Shown piece by piece: positions 9,163 through 18,207 of a stretch of 36,830 nt of DNA. Each line of letters opens with the position of its first letter. The first letter of the stretch is position 1. Source of the stretch: Maridesulfovibrio ferrireducens (GTDB lineage: Bacteria > Desulfobacterota > Desulfovibrionia > Desulfovibrionales > Desulfovibrionaceae); contig NZ_JAEINN010000021.1 of the NCBI RefSeq assembly GCF_016342405.1, positions 1 through 36,830 on the forward strand, given 5' to 3'. Position numbers and translations under genes: made by a program. The notes beneath the pieces are model-generated. The model did no database searches. It had not been told where the DNA came from and saw only the letters and a program-made list of their open reading frames with translations.

Positions 9163-10356
9163 ATGACAAATTCTGTTATGAATGAAAAGTTGCTGACTGA
9201 GCATAAAATCAGCGTACTTTTAATAGATGATCAGCCTATGGTGGGCGAAGCTGTGCGTAGAATGCTGGCCGAAGAAAAGGATATAGATTTTCATTTTGTC
9301 AGTGATCCTACTATTGCAATTCCCACTGCCGAAAAGTTGGAGCCGACCGTTATTTTACAGGATCTGGTTATGCCCGAGATTGACGGTATGACCATGGTAA
9401 AGTTTATGCGGGCCAATTCAAAACTTAAAAATATTCCCCTGATTGTGCTTTCCACCAAAGAAGAAGCTACCACTAAAGCTGAAGCTTTCGCTCTCGGCGC
9501 AAATGACTATCTGGTTAAATTGCCGGACAGAATCGAACTTCTCGCACGCATAAGATATCATTCAAAAGGTTACATCAACCTGCTTCAGAGAAATGAAGCG
9601 TATAAACAGCTCCTTGAAAGCCGGGATGCCATGCGTAAAGAGCTGGCTGTTGCGGCTGATTATGTAACGTCTCTTTTGCCTCTCCCTGTTGCGGAGGGAG
9701 AAATTCAGGCCGATTGGAGATTCCTTCCGTCAGCTTCTCTCGGCGGAGATTCTTTCGGGTATCACTGGCTCGATGATGATCATTTTGCCATTTATCTGCT
9801 TGATGTCTGTGATCATGGAGTCGGTTCTGCGTTACTCTCAGTTTCCGCTATGAACGTTTTGCGTTCACAGACTCTTCCCGACACAGACTTTCATAAGCCC
9901 GATGAAGTGCTTTTCGCTCTGAATGAATCCTTTCAGATGGATCAGCAGAACAATTTATATTTCACTATGTGGTATGGAGTTTATAAAAAATCAGACCGCA
10001 CTTTGACCTACTCGAGCGGCGGACATCCACCGGCTTTACTTATGAACGGAGATGAAGTTGCACAGCTCAGAACTCCGGGCATGATTGTGGGCGGGATGCC
10101 GGATATGGAATATACCAGTGACTCAATAACGGTAAAGCCCGGAGCTCGCTTTTTCCTCTACAGTGACGGGGTATATGAGCTGAAAAAAGTATCTGACGGA
10201 AAAATGTGGGACTTTGAAAGTTTTGTAAATTTTATGGCGTCAACAACAGGCCCGCTCGGCAGTCCTATTGATATGCTTATAGGTCACACCAAAGAACTTC
10301 AGGGACGCGAAGAGTACGATGATGATTTTTCAATGGTCGAATTTGTTTTTGAATAG
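9163..10356 (+). CDS. Response regulator with WspR-type receiver fused to PP2C/SpoIIE phosphatase
   Basis: Output protein of the chemosensory operon, 397 residues. Receiver about 17-132: acidic pair D22/D23, phospho-Asp D67 in TVILQDLVMP, and K119 in ANDYLVKLPDRIE. Its wording (GEAVRRML, IDFHF, IVLSTKEE, IRYHS) is very close to the WspR receiver as I recall it. A helical linker (about 135-175) leads to a PP2C/SpoIIE domain (about 180-395) with GGDSFG (D196), LLDVCDHGVG (D214), SGGHPPALL, LYSDGVYE and EYDDDFSMV, so the metal-binding aspartates are present. RsbU/SpoIIE relatives dephosphorylate STAS anti-anti-sigma proteins. No such partner lies in this window, so the substrate is unknown. RBS GGAG at 9151-9154. 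Confidence 0.95.
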   Translation: MTNSVMNEKLLTEHKISVLLIDDQPMVGEAVRRMLAEEKDIDFHFVSDPTIAIPTAEKLEPTVILQDLVMPEIDGMTMVKFMRANSKLKNIPLIVLSTKEEATTKAEAFALGANDYLVKLPDRIELLARIRYHSKGYINLLQRNEAYKQLLESRDAMRKELAVAADYVTSLLPLPVAEGEIQADWRFLPSASLGGDSFGYHWLDDDHFAIYLLDVCDHGVGSALLSVSAMNVLRSQTLPDTDFHKPDEVLFALNESFQMDQQNNLYFTMWYGVYKKSDRTLTYSSGGHPPALLMNGDEVAQLRTPGMIVGGMPDMEYTSDSITVKPGARFFLYSDGVYELKKVSDGKMWDFESFVNFMASTTGPLGSPIDMLIGHTKELQGREEYDDDFSMVEFVFE

Positions 10357-10389
10357 CAGCTTTGTTTTGAGTCACAAAGAGGGTGGAAT

Positions 10390-12210
10390 ATGAATATCCG
10401 CAAACAGTTCATGATAGGGTGTGTTGTTTTTTGTTTGGTTCTTACTATGGCCATTTTGTTTTTGATTTCAAATTATACCCATAAAACGCTTATGCAGGAA
10501 TATCGGGGTAAAGCTGAAATCATGTTGCACTCCATGATGGCTGTTCGTAAGCATACCAGCGCAGTGATCCGTCCTAAGGCTACAGAATTGTTGCCGAAGA
10601 ATCAGTTCATGCCTGAATTACAATCCACTTCATTTACCGCCAACGGGGTTTTCAGTCGCATTCCGGATAAGTTTAAGCATGAACTTTTGTACAAGACAGC
10701 TTCAACCAAACCGCGAAATCCTGAAAATATGGCGACTGAGGATGAATTCCTTATAATTGAGGATCTTGATAAGCTTGCAAAGAATGGTCAGCGGCCTTTT
10801 TTTGAAGGAATCAGAACTGTAAACGGTGTGGATTATTATGTAATTGCTGAAGGGGAAGCCAACAAGCCCGGATGTATGATTTGTCACGGCAAGCCGGCTG
10901 AAGCTCCGCAGTCCATGAAAGACCGGTATCCGGTTGAAAAGGATGGTGGATATTACCGTAAACCGGGGCAGGTGGAATGTGCTCAGCTTGCTTCTATTCC
11001 GCTTTCAGCAATGGATGTAGTTGCTAATCAAACCCTTGGATCAGTCCTTTTTATAGGCTTTTTCTTCATTTCCTTTGCCTTGGCATTTTTATTGTTCGGG
11101 CTTAATTTAATTTTTAATCCCATTTCCAGAATTACCGGCATTGCTAAATTTATTGCGGAAGGAGACCTTGAAAGCGCTGATACGGCAATCCATAATATGA
11201 GGCGGGCCGCTCAGGGTAAATTCTTTGCGGGTAGAATTATGAAATCTGGAAATGAAATCGGAAACTTAGTTCAATCTTTTGAAATAATGATTGAAGGTCT
11301 TTCGGATTTGATAACCGAAGTGCGGGATTCGGGAGACAATGTCTCTGTTTCCGGCAGAAAAATAAGTGCGACAGTCGGGGATATTGATTCCGCAGTGACC
11401 AGACAGGCAGCTTCCACTAATGAAGTTACGGCAACAAGCAGCCTTATCCGCAAAACATCAAGGAATCTTGTTGATGTAATGGAAGAAGTTGCCGTGAATG
11501 CCTCAGAGTCTGCTGATTTAGCAGAAGTGCTTCAAGGTAATATTTCACTGCGTGAGAAATCACTGATTAATCTCGTTAATTCTACAGATAATGTTTCTTC
11601 CAGACTTGGAGCCATAAACGAGAAGGCTAATAAAATTAATCAGATTGTAACAACTATCGCCAGAATTGCGGATCATACCAATCTTCTTTCACTTAATGCC
11701 GCTATTGAGGCTGAAAAAGCAGGCCAGTTCGGTCAGGGTTTTTCTGTTGTAGCTCGTGAAATCAGAAGACTTGCAGACCAGACGGTTATTGCCGCGGAAG
11801 ATATTGAATTGATGGTTCGCGATATGCAAAGTGCGGTAAGTTCCGGTGTGATGGAAATGGAAAAATTTAATCACGAAGTCCGTTCAAGTGTCGATGAAGT
11901 GGAGAAAATGAGCCTTGACCTCGGGCAAATTGCTGAGCAGGTGAGAGTTCTCAAACCCAAGTTTGCCGAAGTTTCACGGGCAATGGGAGATCAGGCCGAC
12001 AGTGCTGAGCAGATTAATGAAGCGATGTCTGATTTGAGTGAATCCGCAGTCGGAACCACAAGCTCAATTGAAGAGTTTAAGCGCACTGTTGCCAGTTTGA
12101 ATTACACTGTTCAGAGTTTAACAGGGGCTGTTGACGGGTTCAGGGCTGTAGAGTCTGACACAGGCAAGCAGTCCGGAGAAACTCCTGAAACTGAAAAGGA
12201 ACAATCTTAA
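10390..12210 (+). CDS. Methyl-accepting chemotaxis protein with periplasmic c-type heme (Tll0287/DUF3365-like) domain
   Basis: Receptor of 606 residues. TM1 is at about 9-27, a periplasmic domain at about 28-208, TM2 at about 214-242, then a HAMP-like region with a long connector and a signalling hairpin ([33 protein letters not shown]) matching that of the first receptor of the operon. The periplasmic part has one CxxCH site, C162-M-I-C165-H166, followed by GKPAEAP, as in Tll0287-like (DUF3365) heme domains. It therefore probably senses redox state or a gas, like DcrA of Desulfovibrio (a known heme-c receptor). It sits 33 bp behind the REC-PP2C gene and probably belongs to the same transcript. 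Confidence 0.93.
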   Translation: MNIRKQFMIGCVVFCLVLTMAILFLISNYTHKTLMQEYRGKAEIMLHSMMAVRKHTSAVIRPKATELLPKNQFMPELQSTSFTANGVFSRIPDKFKHELLYKTASTKPRNPENMATEDEFLIIEDLDKLAKNGQRPFFEGIRTVNGVDYYVIAEGEANKPGCMICHGKPAEAPQSMKDRYPVEKDGGYYRKPGQVECAQLASIPLSAMDVVANQTLGSVLFIGFFFISFALAFLLFGLNLIFNPISRITGIAKFIAEGDLESADTAIHNMRRAAQGKFFAGRIMKSGNEIGNLVQSFEIMIEGLSDLITEVRDSGDNVSVSGRKISATVGDIDSAVTRQAASTNEVTATSSLIRKTSRNLVDVMEEVAVNASESADLAEVLQGNISLREKSLINLVNSTDNVSSRLGAINEKANKINQIVTTIARIADHTNLLSLNAAIEAEKAGQFGQGFSVVAREIRRLADQTVIAAEDIELMVRDMQSAVSSGVMEMEKFNHEVRSSVDEVEKMSLDLGQIAEQVRVLKPKFAEVSRAMGDQADSAEQINEAMSDLSESAVGTTSSIEEFKRTVASLNYTVQSLTGAVDGFRAVESDTGKQSGETPETEKEQS

Positions 12211-12227
12211 CTGAGATAATTAACACA

Positions 12228-12267
12228 CTTGTAACAATACCGCCTTATTAGAGACAGTTGTTACAGG
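12228..12267 (+). promoter_or_regulatory. Inverted repeat upstream of the PhoB-type gene
   Basis: CTTGTAACAA (12228-12237) and TTGTTACAGG (12258-12267) form nearly perfect inverted arms with a 20-base gap. They end about 26 bases before the GTG start. The position suits an operator, possibly autoregulatory for the following response regulator. The arms do not clearly match a Pho box, and no -35/-10 pair is obvious. Function is inferred from position and symmetry alone. Confidence 0.35.
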
Positions 12268-12293
12268 TATGGTCTGTTCCAAAGGAGATCATT

Positions 12294-12980
12294 GTGTCAA
12301 TTGATAAAATATTGGTCGTAGAAGATCATCATGATACTATTGAATTACTGAAATATAATTTGACCTCATCCGGTTTTGACGTTGTTACAGCAATGGATGG
12401 GCATAAAGCTCTGGAACAAGCCAGAAATGAAAAGCCTGACCTTATTCTGCTTGATCTTATGCTTCCGGGCATTGATGGGCTGGAGGTCTGCCGCAGGCTT
12501 AAACATGAAGCGGGAACGCAGCATATCCCTGTTGTAATGCTTACAGCTAAGGGTGAAGAAGTAGATAGGGTTGTGGGGCTTGAGCTCGGGGTTGACGATT
12601 ATATCGTAAAGCCGTTCAGCCCGCGTGAATTGGTGCTCAGGGTTAAAGCTGTTTTAAGGCGCGGTTCAGAAGTTGAAACGAAACGTCCCGGTAAGTGGAA
12701 TCGTGAAGGTCTCGTAGTTGATTTCGAGGCCCATACTCTGGAATGCGATGGAGAGCTGGTGGCTCTTACTGCAACAGAATTTAAGCTGTTTTCAGAGCTA
12801 TTGCAGCATGAAGGAAAAGTTCGTACGCGTGATCACCTTCTTGATAAAGTCTGGGATACTCATTTTGAGGGATATTCGAGAACTGTTGATACGCATATCC
12901 GGCGATTACGTCAGAAGCTCGGTCCATATGCCGACTTTATCGAGACCGTGCGCGGTGTCGGATATCGCTTTAAAAGCTGA
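12294..12980 (+). CDS. OmpR/PhoB-family winged-helix response regulator
   Basis: DNA-binding response regulator of 228 residues. N-terminal receiver: KILVVEDHHD, phospho-Asp in LILLDLMLPGIDG, and VDDYIVKPFSPREL. C-terminal trans_reg_C winged helix: LTATEFKLFSELLQH and ending SRTVDTHIRRLRQKLG...VRGVGYRF. The GTG at 12294 is preferred to the upstream TTG at 12258 because AAAGGAG (12281-12287) sits 6 bases before it and the receiver begins directly after. It resembles PhoB, but no PhoR-like kinase is adjacent, so the partner is open. It is followed by a strong terminator. Confidence 0.93.
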   Translation: MSIDKILVVEDHHDTIELLKYNLTSSGFDVVTAMDGHKALEQARNEKPDLILLDLMLPGIDGLEVCRRLKHEAGTQHIPVVMLTAKGEEVDRVVGLELGVDDYIVKPFSPRELVLRVKAVLRRGSEVETKRPGKWNREGLVVDFEAHTLECDGELVALTATEFKLFSELLQHEGKVRTRDHLLDKVWDTHFEGYSRTVDTHIRRLRQKLGPYADFIETVRGVGYRFKS

Positions 12981-13019
12981 TTGATCTCAATCTGTATTTT
13001 TTCTGAATTTATTATAAAA

Positions 13020-13056
13020 AAAATCCCGCTTGAAACTAATTTTCAAGCGGGATTTT
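13020..13056. terminator. Bidirectional rho-independent terminator
   Basis: A perfect 16-base stem, AAAATCCCGCTTGAAA (13020-13035) with TTTCAAGCGGGATTTT (13041-13056), has a 5-base loop and A/T runs on both sides. It lies between the convergent PhoB-type gene (+) and SPOR gene (-) and can serve both. Confidence 0.92.
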
Positions 13057-13086
13057 ATATTGCGTATTGAATTTGACTTTTTAGGC

Positions 13087-13812
13087 TTATTGAACAGCTT
13101 TTTTGCTTTTCAACATCGGTTTTTTGATACCGTATTTAGCCAGAACATTTTTCATGCTCTGAGTGCTTTCAGATGATCCGATATGTCTGACAAGGACTCT
13201 ATGCCATGTTTTAGTTCCGCTTTTGCCTGTCTCAATGGAGGAATCAAGGCCGTCAGTAAGAAGCTTATCTCTAAATTCCTGAGCTTTGCTTTCTGATCCG
13301 AAGGATGCAACCTGATACAGATAGTTGAATACCGGAGCGGCGACTGCTTCCGGATTATCCATTTCTACCGGAGGTTCAGGAACTGAGACAGTCTGTTTGG
13401 GCTCAGCCGGAGCTGTAACGGTAATTTCTGTTTTTACTACAGGAGTTACTAGTGTCGTTTTTGTTTCAGATTTTGCAACAATTACTTTAATTGCAGGTTT
13501 CTGATCAGGCTTAGCAGAGGTTTCAGGCTTTATTTTAAGCTGGTCCATATACTGTAACTCTTCGGGTTTAAGAATACCGCCTTTCACTTCACCTGAGCTG
13601 TTTACCGATTGTGTAGGCATCATCATTGCCAGTTCCGGGACGTCTTTTTCCGGCTGATATCCTCTGCCGAGCAGAATTCCGAGTACGAAGAAAGCACATA
13701 ATGCCGCTACGCATACTGAACAAAGCCCAATGACTTCCGCCACAGTAAAGGTGAAAGTATAGGTCTTTTCCTGAGAGGAATCTGATCCGGTCTTTTTTTT
13801 GCGGATAGCCAC
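13087..13812 (-). CDS. SPOR-domain membrane protein
   Basis: 241 residues. It has a basic cytoplasmic head, one TM helix at about 25-50 (VIGLCSVCVAALCAFFVLGILLG region), and a long Pro/Thr/Val/Lys-rich periplasmic linker (about 85-160). A C-terminal SPOR fold follows (about 161-235; YLYQVASFGSESKAQEFRDKL, then WHRVLVRHIGS). SPOR domains bind denuded septal peptidoglycan glycans, so a role at the division site or cell wall is likely. It starts 35 bp after argS and is probably co-transcribed with it. The substrate and any partner enzyme cannot be read from the sequence. Confidence 0.88.
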   Translation of the reverse strand: MAIRKKKTGSDSSQEKTYTFTFTVAEVIGLCSVCVAALCAFFVLGILLGRGYQPEKDVPELAMMMPTQSVNSSGEVKGGILKPEELQYMDQLKIKPETSAKPDQKPAIKVIVAKSETKTTLVTPVVKTEITVTAPAEPKQTVSVPEPPVEMDNPEAVAAPVFNYLYQVASFGSESKAQEFRDKLLTDGLDSSIETGKSGTKTWHRVLVRHIGSSESTQSMKNVLAKYGIKKPMLKSKKAVQ

Positions 13813-13847
13813 GAAGTCGCTCCGTTTTGTTGCAGACTTACAGTTAG

Positions 13848-15491
13848 TTACATTTGTTCCGGCGCGGAAACACCAAGCAGGTTCAAACCATTGGCAAGAG
13901 TTTTTGCCACGGCCTGTAACAGGAGGAGTCTTGCCGCGATAATTTCTTTTTCAGCTGAAAGAATATGGTGCATGGAGTAAAATCTATGCAGCGCATTAGC
14001 AAGATCTCTCAAGTAATAACTGATGGTATGCGGGCTCATGTATTCACCTGCGCTTTCCACCACATCATTAAATTGATCCAGAAGTTTCATGAGGCCCAGT
14101 TCTTCAGTATTTCCTAAGTTGCTCAGAAGGACCGGATCACACGAACCTACTTCGATTCCCTGTTCTGCGGCCTTGCGTATTACTGAGCAGATACGCGCGT
14201 GAGCGTATTGCACATAGTAGACTGGATTTTCCATGGTTTTCTGTTTGACCAGATCAAGGTCAAAGTCGAGATGACTGTCGCTTTTGCGAGAGAGAAACAT
14301 GAAACGTGAAGCATCACGGCCAACTTCGTTGACCACGTCTTTAAGTGTCTCGAATTTTCCGGCACGGGTGGACATTGCAATCTGTTCTCCGCCGCGCAGC
14401 AAGTTAACAAGCTGTACGAGGATAACTTCAAGATGTCCTTTTTTGCCGAGAGCTTCAACCGCCGCCTGCATGCGAGGGACATAACCGTGATGGTCTGCAC
14501 CCCAGATGTCGACGACTTTGTCGAAACCGCGTTTGTATTTATCGTCATGGTAGGCGATATCAGATGCGAAATAAGTCAGGTCCCCGTTTGATTTACGAAG
14601 TACGCGGTCTTTGTCGTCACCGAGGTCGGTACTCTTAAACCAGAGCGCTCCGTCTTTTTCGTAGGCCATGCCTCTTGATTTGAGGTCAGCGAAAGTTTCT
14701 TCAACTTTACCGACTGAAACAAGACTTGCTTCGGAGAACCATACGTCATGGCGGACATCAAAAGCTGCGAGGTCTTTCTTGATACCTTCAAGAATCTGGT
14801 TCATTCCGTATTTGCGGCAGATTGCGATCGAGTCTGCTTCGTCCATTTCAAGAATGGTCGGATTGAGAGCCAGCACTTCTTTGGCGATATCAGTGATATA
14901 TTCGCCCTTATAAAAATCTTCAGGATCGACAATGTCGCGTCCTTCGGACTGCTGTAATCTTACCCAGATGGAGTTCCCGAGGATAAGCATCTGGCGTCCG
15001 GCGTCATTGACATAGTATTCTGCTTCAACGGTATGTCCGTTAAATTCCAGAATACGGACAAGGCAGTCTCCGAGAGCGGCTCCGCGTCCGTGTCCGATAT
15101 GCAGAGGTCCTGTCGGGTTGGCAGAGACGTATTCAACCTGAACTTTTATGCCTTTTCCTATTTCGGAGCGACCGAAATCAGCACCTTTTTCGAGAACTTC
15201 AGGAATGAGGTTCTGCCAGAAGGCGTTGGAAAAAGTAAAGTTCAGGAAGCCCGGTCCTGCAATGTCGACTTTTTCAATATATGGATCATTGTCCAGTTTA
15301 TTCTTAATTTCTTCGGCAATGGCGCGCGGGTTCATTTTTGCCTGCTTGGAAAGCATCATGGCAAGATTCGCGGACATGTCTCCGAAATTTTTATCTCTAG
15401 GGGGTTCGAGAACAGCTTTTTCAGGCCATTCCCAGCCCTTGTTTTCAAGAATGGAACCGAGGACGTTTTGAAGATGAAGTTTGGCTTTCAT
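13848..15491 (-). CDS. argS: Arginyl-tRNA synthetase
   Basis: Class I aminoacyl-tRNA synthetase, 547 residues, which charges tRNA-Arg with arginine using ATP. The N-terminal Add-1 domain (about 1-85) contains [11 protein letters not shown]. The catalytic core has the HIGH motif at residues 131-134 within [13 protein letters not shown], and a degenerate KMSKS equivalent reading IAMSTRAG. The C-terminal DALR anticodon-binding domain ends in [19 protein letters not shown]. Length is normal. Upstream AAGGAG is about 14 bases from the ATG, a little far. The next gene downstream is the SPOR protein. Confidence 0.97.
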   Translation of the reverse strand: MKAKLHLQNVLGSILENKGWEWPEKAVLEPPRDKNFGDMSANLAMMLSKQAKMNPRAIAEEIKNKLDNDPYIEKVDIAGPGFLNFTFSNAFWQNLIPEVLEKGADFGRSEIGKGIKVQVEYVSANPTGPLHIGHGRGAALGDCLVRILEFNGHTVEAEYYVNDAGRQMLILGNSIWVRLQQSEGRDIVDPEDFYKGEYITDIAKEVLALNPTILEMDEADSIAICRKYGMNQILEGIKKDLAAFDVRHDVWFSEASLVSVGKVEETFADLKSRGMAYEKDGALWFKSTDLGDDKDRVLRKSNGDLTYFASDIAYHDDKYKRGFDKVVDIWGADHHGYVPRMQAAVEALGKKGHLEVILVQLVNLLRGGEQIAMSTRAGKFETLKDVVNEVGRDASRFMFLSRKSDSHLDFDLDLVKQKTMENPVYYVQYAHARICSVIRKAAEQGIEVGSCDPVLLSNLGNTEELGLMKLLDQFNDVVESAGEYMSPHTISYYLRDLANALHRFYSMHHILSAEKEIIAARLLLLQAVAKTLANGLNLLGVSAPEQM

Positions 15492-15684
15492 TATGGATCA
15501 AAAATCTCCTTATCTAGATATGGTAAAACGGCTTATCACTTTTCGCCGAGCCTTCCAAGTGCATAAAACAGTGTAAAAAGGGGCCGAGGTGGAATTAAGA
15601 CTCTTTCATATTTATAAGAAAAGTGTAAATCTCAAATTCAAGCCTTTTAAAAATTAATATTTTTTGCTTTTGCGGAGATCAATT

Positions 15685-16551
15685 TTGGATCCAGTTATGA
15701 ATCGTTTTCAGAAGATGAGCTATTCTATTCCGTGGAATATAGCCCTTTTAACGTTAGGTTCTTTTCTGACAGCCCTTGCCATTAAATCGGTTGTTATTTC
15801 TAACGCATTTTTACCAAGTGGCATTTCAGGGCTTGGACTTTTAACATATTATATTTTTCCGTCAGTGTCTCCGGGTATGTGGATTTTTTTGCTGAATATC
15901 CCGGTGTTCCTTGTGGGCTGGTTTTTTATCAGCCGCCCGTTTTTTTTGTACAGCCTGTACGGAATGATAACTCTTAGCGGATTTATTGAAATTTTGCCGT
16001 GGACAGTTAGTTTTGATGATAAATGGTTGGCTGTTCTTGCCGGAGGAGTTGTGCTGGGACTTGGTTCAGGCATAGCGCTCCGCTCTCTGGGGTCAACAGG
16101 GGGAATCGGCATTTTGCAGATTCTTTTCCGTGAAAAGCTTGGAGTAAGAGTCGGTCAGTTTTCCATGGGATTTAACGTGGTTGTTTTGGGTATCGGGACC
16201 CTCTGGCTAAATTTGAATGATGTTCTTTATTCTTTGGCGATGATTTATGTTTCTTCAGCGGTAATAGACGTTGTGCAGAGATTGTTTAACCAGCGCAAAA
16301 TGGTCTTGATCATAACGTCTTTTCCAGAGGATGTATCCGGCGCAATAATGACACGGCATGGCCGGGGCACAACCTTGCTGAATGCTCGCGGGGGCTACAC
16401 CGGGCAGGAGCGCACTGTTGTAATGACAGTTGTTGACTCTTTCAGACTTAAAAGACTTGAAGCGACAATCTTTAATGTTGACCCGGCCGCGTTTGTAATA
16501 ATCGAATCAACCTTCAGCGTGCTCGGAAAAGGCTTTTCCGTGCCGAGGTAG
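15685..16551 (+). CDS. YitT/DUF161-DUF2179 family membrane protein
   Basis: Polytopic inner-membrane protein of 288 residues. About five TM helices fill residues 15-200, including the family string SGISGLGLLTYY and the Gly-rich GVVLGLGSGIALRSLGSTGG. A soluble DUF2179 domain follows (about 210-288; GRGTTLLNARGGYTGQERTVVM). The TTG at 15685 is chosen because GGAG (15674-15677) lies 7 bases upstream. The ATG at 15697 is too far from it, and the upstream TTG at 15664 has no RBS. The family's transport role is not established. It heads an operon with the SAM hydrolase and cobS. Confidence 0.88.
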   Translation: MDPVMNRFQKMSYSIPWNIALLTLGSFLTALAIKSVVISNAFLPSGISGLGLLTYYIFPSVSPGMWIFLLNIPVFLVGWFFISRPFFLYSLYGMITLSGFIEILPWTVSFDDKWLAVLAGGVVLGLGSGIALRSLGSTGGIGILQILFREKLGVRVGQFSMGFNVVVLGIGTLWLNLNDVLYSLAMIYVSSAVIDVVQRLFNQRKMVLIITSFPEDVSGAIMTRHGRGTTLLNARGGYTGQERTVVMTVVDSFRLKRLEATIFNVDPAAFVIIESTFSVLGKGFSVPR

Positions 16552-16554
16552 CTT

Positions 16555-17361
16555 ATGAGTAGAACTATCGCGCTTTTAACTGATTTTGGACTGGATGATC
16601 CATATGTCGGTCAGATGAAGGGTGTTCTTGCAGATAAAGCTCCTGATTCCCGGATTATTGATGTCAGTCATGGCATTGCGCCTTTTTGTATTTCTCAGGC
16701 TTCTTTCTTTTTAGCAGCGGCGATAAAACATTTTCCTGATGATACAGTTTTTGTCGCTGTGGTTGATCCCGGAGTCGGGAGCGGGCGAAGAATAATTGCC
16801 GCAGAGTTTGGTGACACCATTGTTGTTGCTCCTGACAACGGCATTGTAGAGCTTGCCGAGGCGGATTATTGCGGAACTATGATTGTTACTGATCTCAGCG
16901 AAACCGCAAATCAGATGAGAAGTTCATATACATTTCACGGGCGGGATATTTTTGCTCCTATTGCAGCGAATATAGCTTGCGGAAGCTCTCTTGAAATGCT
17001 CGGATCGAAACTTCCGCTTCGTGACGTTGTGCGGACAGGGCTCAAAAAGCCTTTATGGATGGAAAACGGAGTGGAAGCGGTTGTTTTGCATAAGGATAGA
17101 TTCGGAAATCTTGTGCTGAATATTCCTGAAAATCAGATTATGCCTGAGCGAATGTCTATACCTGATAAAACTCCATGTGTGGGAATAGATGCCGGCTGCG
17201 TCAGACGCGCATGCTGTTATGCAGAGCTTGAGTCCGGTGTTCTAGGGTTGATTGTAGGAAGTCAGGGGTTTTACGAACTGGCTCTTTATCAGGGCTCAGC
17301 GGCTGAAAAACTGAATTTTGGTCCGGGAGATTCACTTGTGCTTAAATGGGGCGGTATATGA
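16555..17361 (+). CDS. S-adenosyl-L-methionine hydrolase (DUF62 / SAM hydroxide adenosyltransferase)
   Basis: 268 residues. The family opens with TDFGLDDPYVGQMKGVL, continues with HGIAPFCISQASFFLAAA and VAVVDPGVGSGRR, then APDNGI and FHGRDIFAP, all hallmarks of the DUF62/chlorinase-like fold. Non-halogenating members use water to split SAM into adenosine and methionine. A fluorinase- or chlorinase-specific insertion is not evident, so the hydrolase assignment is preferred. It starts 3 bp after the YitT gene and overlaps the cobS start. The physiological reason for pairing with cobS is unknown. Confidence 0.9.
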   Translation: MSRTIALLTDFGLDDPYVGQMKGVLADKAPDSRIIDVSHGIAPFCISQASFFLAAAIKHFPDDTVFVAVVDPGVGSGRRIIAAEFGDTIVVAPDNGIVELAEADYCGTMIVTDLSETANQMRSSYTFHGRDIFAPIAANIACGSSLEMLGSKLPLRDVVRTGLKKPLWMENGVEAVVLHKDRFGNLVLNIPENQIMPERMSIPDKTPCVGIDAGCVRRACCYAELESGVLGLIVGSQGFYELALYQGSAAEKLNFGPGDSLVLKWGGI

Positions 17362-18101
17362 GAATTGGGATTGTTAGGGATTTTTTGATTACTCTTGGTT
17401 TTATGACCAGAATCGGTCCGATACTTGATATTGAACCGGAAGATTTAAGGCGGACAGTAAAATGGATGCCTTTCTGCGGGCTTGCTCTCGGCGCAGTGAT
17501 AATTCTTCCTTTTTATCTGGGATTGTTTGCGGGGAAGTTCTGGATTCAGGCATGGTTGACGCTTGCTGCGTCTATTTATTTGACTCGGGGGCTGCATTTT
17601 GATGGCATTGCCGATATTGCAGACGGAGCGGGTCCTTTTCCTGATCCAGATAAATTCTGGCGCATAATAAAAGACAGCTGTTCTGGAGTGTTTGGAATTT
17701 TAGTTTTAATCGTAATGCTTACTGGTCAGCTTATTGGTTTTTATTATGTATTTGAAGCAGGGGCGTTAGGTGCAGTCTTATGGGTCTTTGTTGTTGGACG
17801 ACTTGGAAATTCCGTAATGTGTATGGCCGGAAAATCCTTTGCAAGACCGGGGCAGGGATCGCTCTTTATGTGTGGAGCGGATAATTTTTCTATTGCTTTT
17901 GCTTTTGTTACAACAGTTGTAGTTGGGATCTTTGCTGTGGATATCAATACTCAGATTTTAACTTATCTTCTTGCTGCATTATGTATTTTGTTTTTATACA
18001 GACTTGCAAAGAAGGTGAACGGTGCAAACGGAGATTTTTTGGGCGGGGCTGTTGTTCTTTCCGAAACAGCCGCATTGCTTGCTTTTGTAGCTTGTCATTA
18101 G
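17358..18101 (+). CDS. cobS: Adenosylcobinamide-GDP ribazoletransferase (cobalamin synthase)
   Basis: Integral membrane enzyme of about 247 residues. It joins adenosylcobinamide-GDP to alpha-ribazole (or its phosphate) in the last step of cobalamin nucleotide-loop assembly. Motifs: LGFMTRIGP near the N-terminus, the acidic catalytic region TRGLHFDGIADIADG, and FGILVLIVMLTGQL in a following TM helix. Several TM helices are evident. The ATG at 17358 overlaps the upstream TGA (ATGA), is preceded by a G-rich GGGGCGG, and gives the usual N-terminus. The ATG at 17346 would add four residues. No cobalamin riboswitch consensus is seen upstream of the operon. Confidence 0.93.
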   Translation: MRIGIVRDFLITLGFMTRIGPILDIEPEDLRRTVKWMPFCGLALGAVIILPFYLGLFAGKFWIQAWLTLAASIYLTRGLHFDGIADIADGAGPFPDPDKFWRIIKDSCSGVFGILVLIVMLTGQLIGFYYVFEAGALGAVLWVFVVGRLGNSVMCMAGKSFARPGQGSLFMCGADNFSIAFAFVTTVVVGIFAVDINTQILTYLLAALCILFLYRLAKKVNGANGDFLGGAVVLSETAALLAFVACH

Positions 18102-18207
18102 TCGACATATTTTCTGCTTTATTTTTGCGTTAGTGTCTGTATAATGCTCTTTAAGGTAGACGTTTTTTAAAGCTTGATTGGAACTTTCAATAGATTGGGG
18201 ACAGCTT

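Noticed and set aside
15492-15684. Cobalamin riboswitch upstream of the operon ending in cobS
   Set aside because: I looked for the conserved B12-box-like GCCACTG and the AGCCAGG-type core and saw neither.
18140-18145. TATAAT upstream of the DUF484-GAF kinase
   Set aside because: No acceptable -35 at 16-18 bases, so it was not listed as a promoter.
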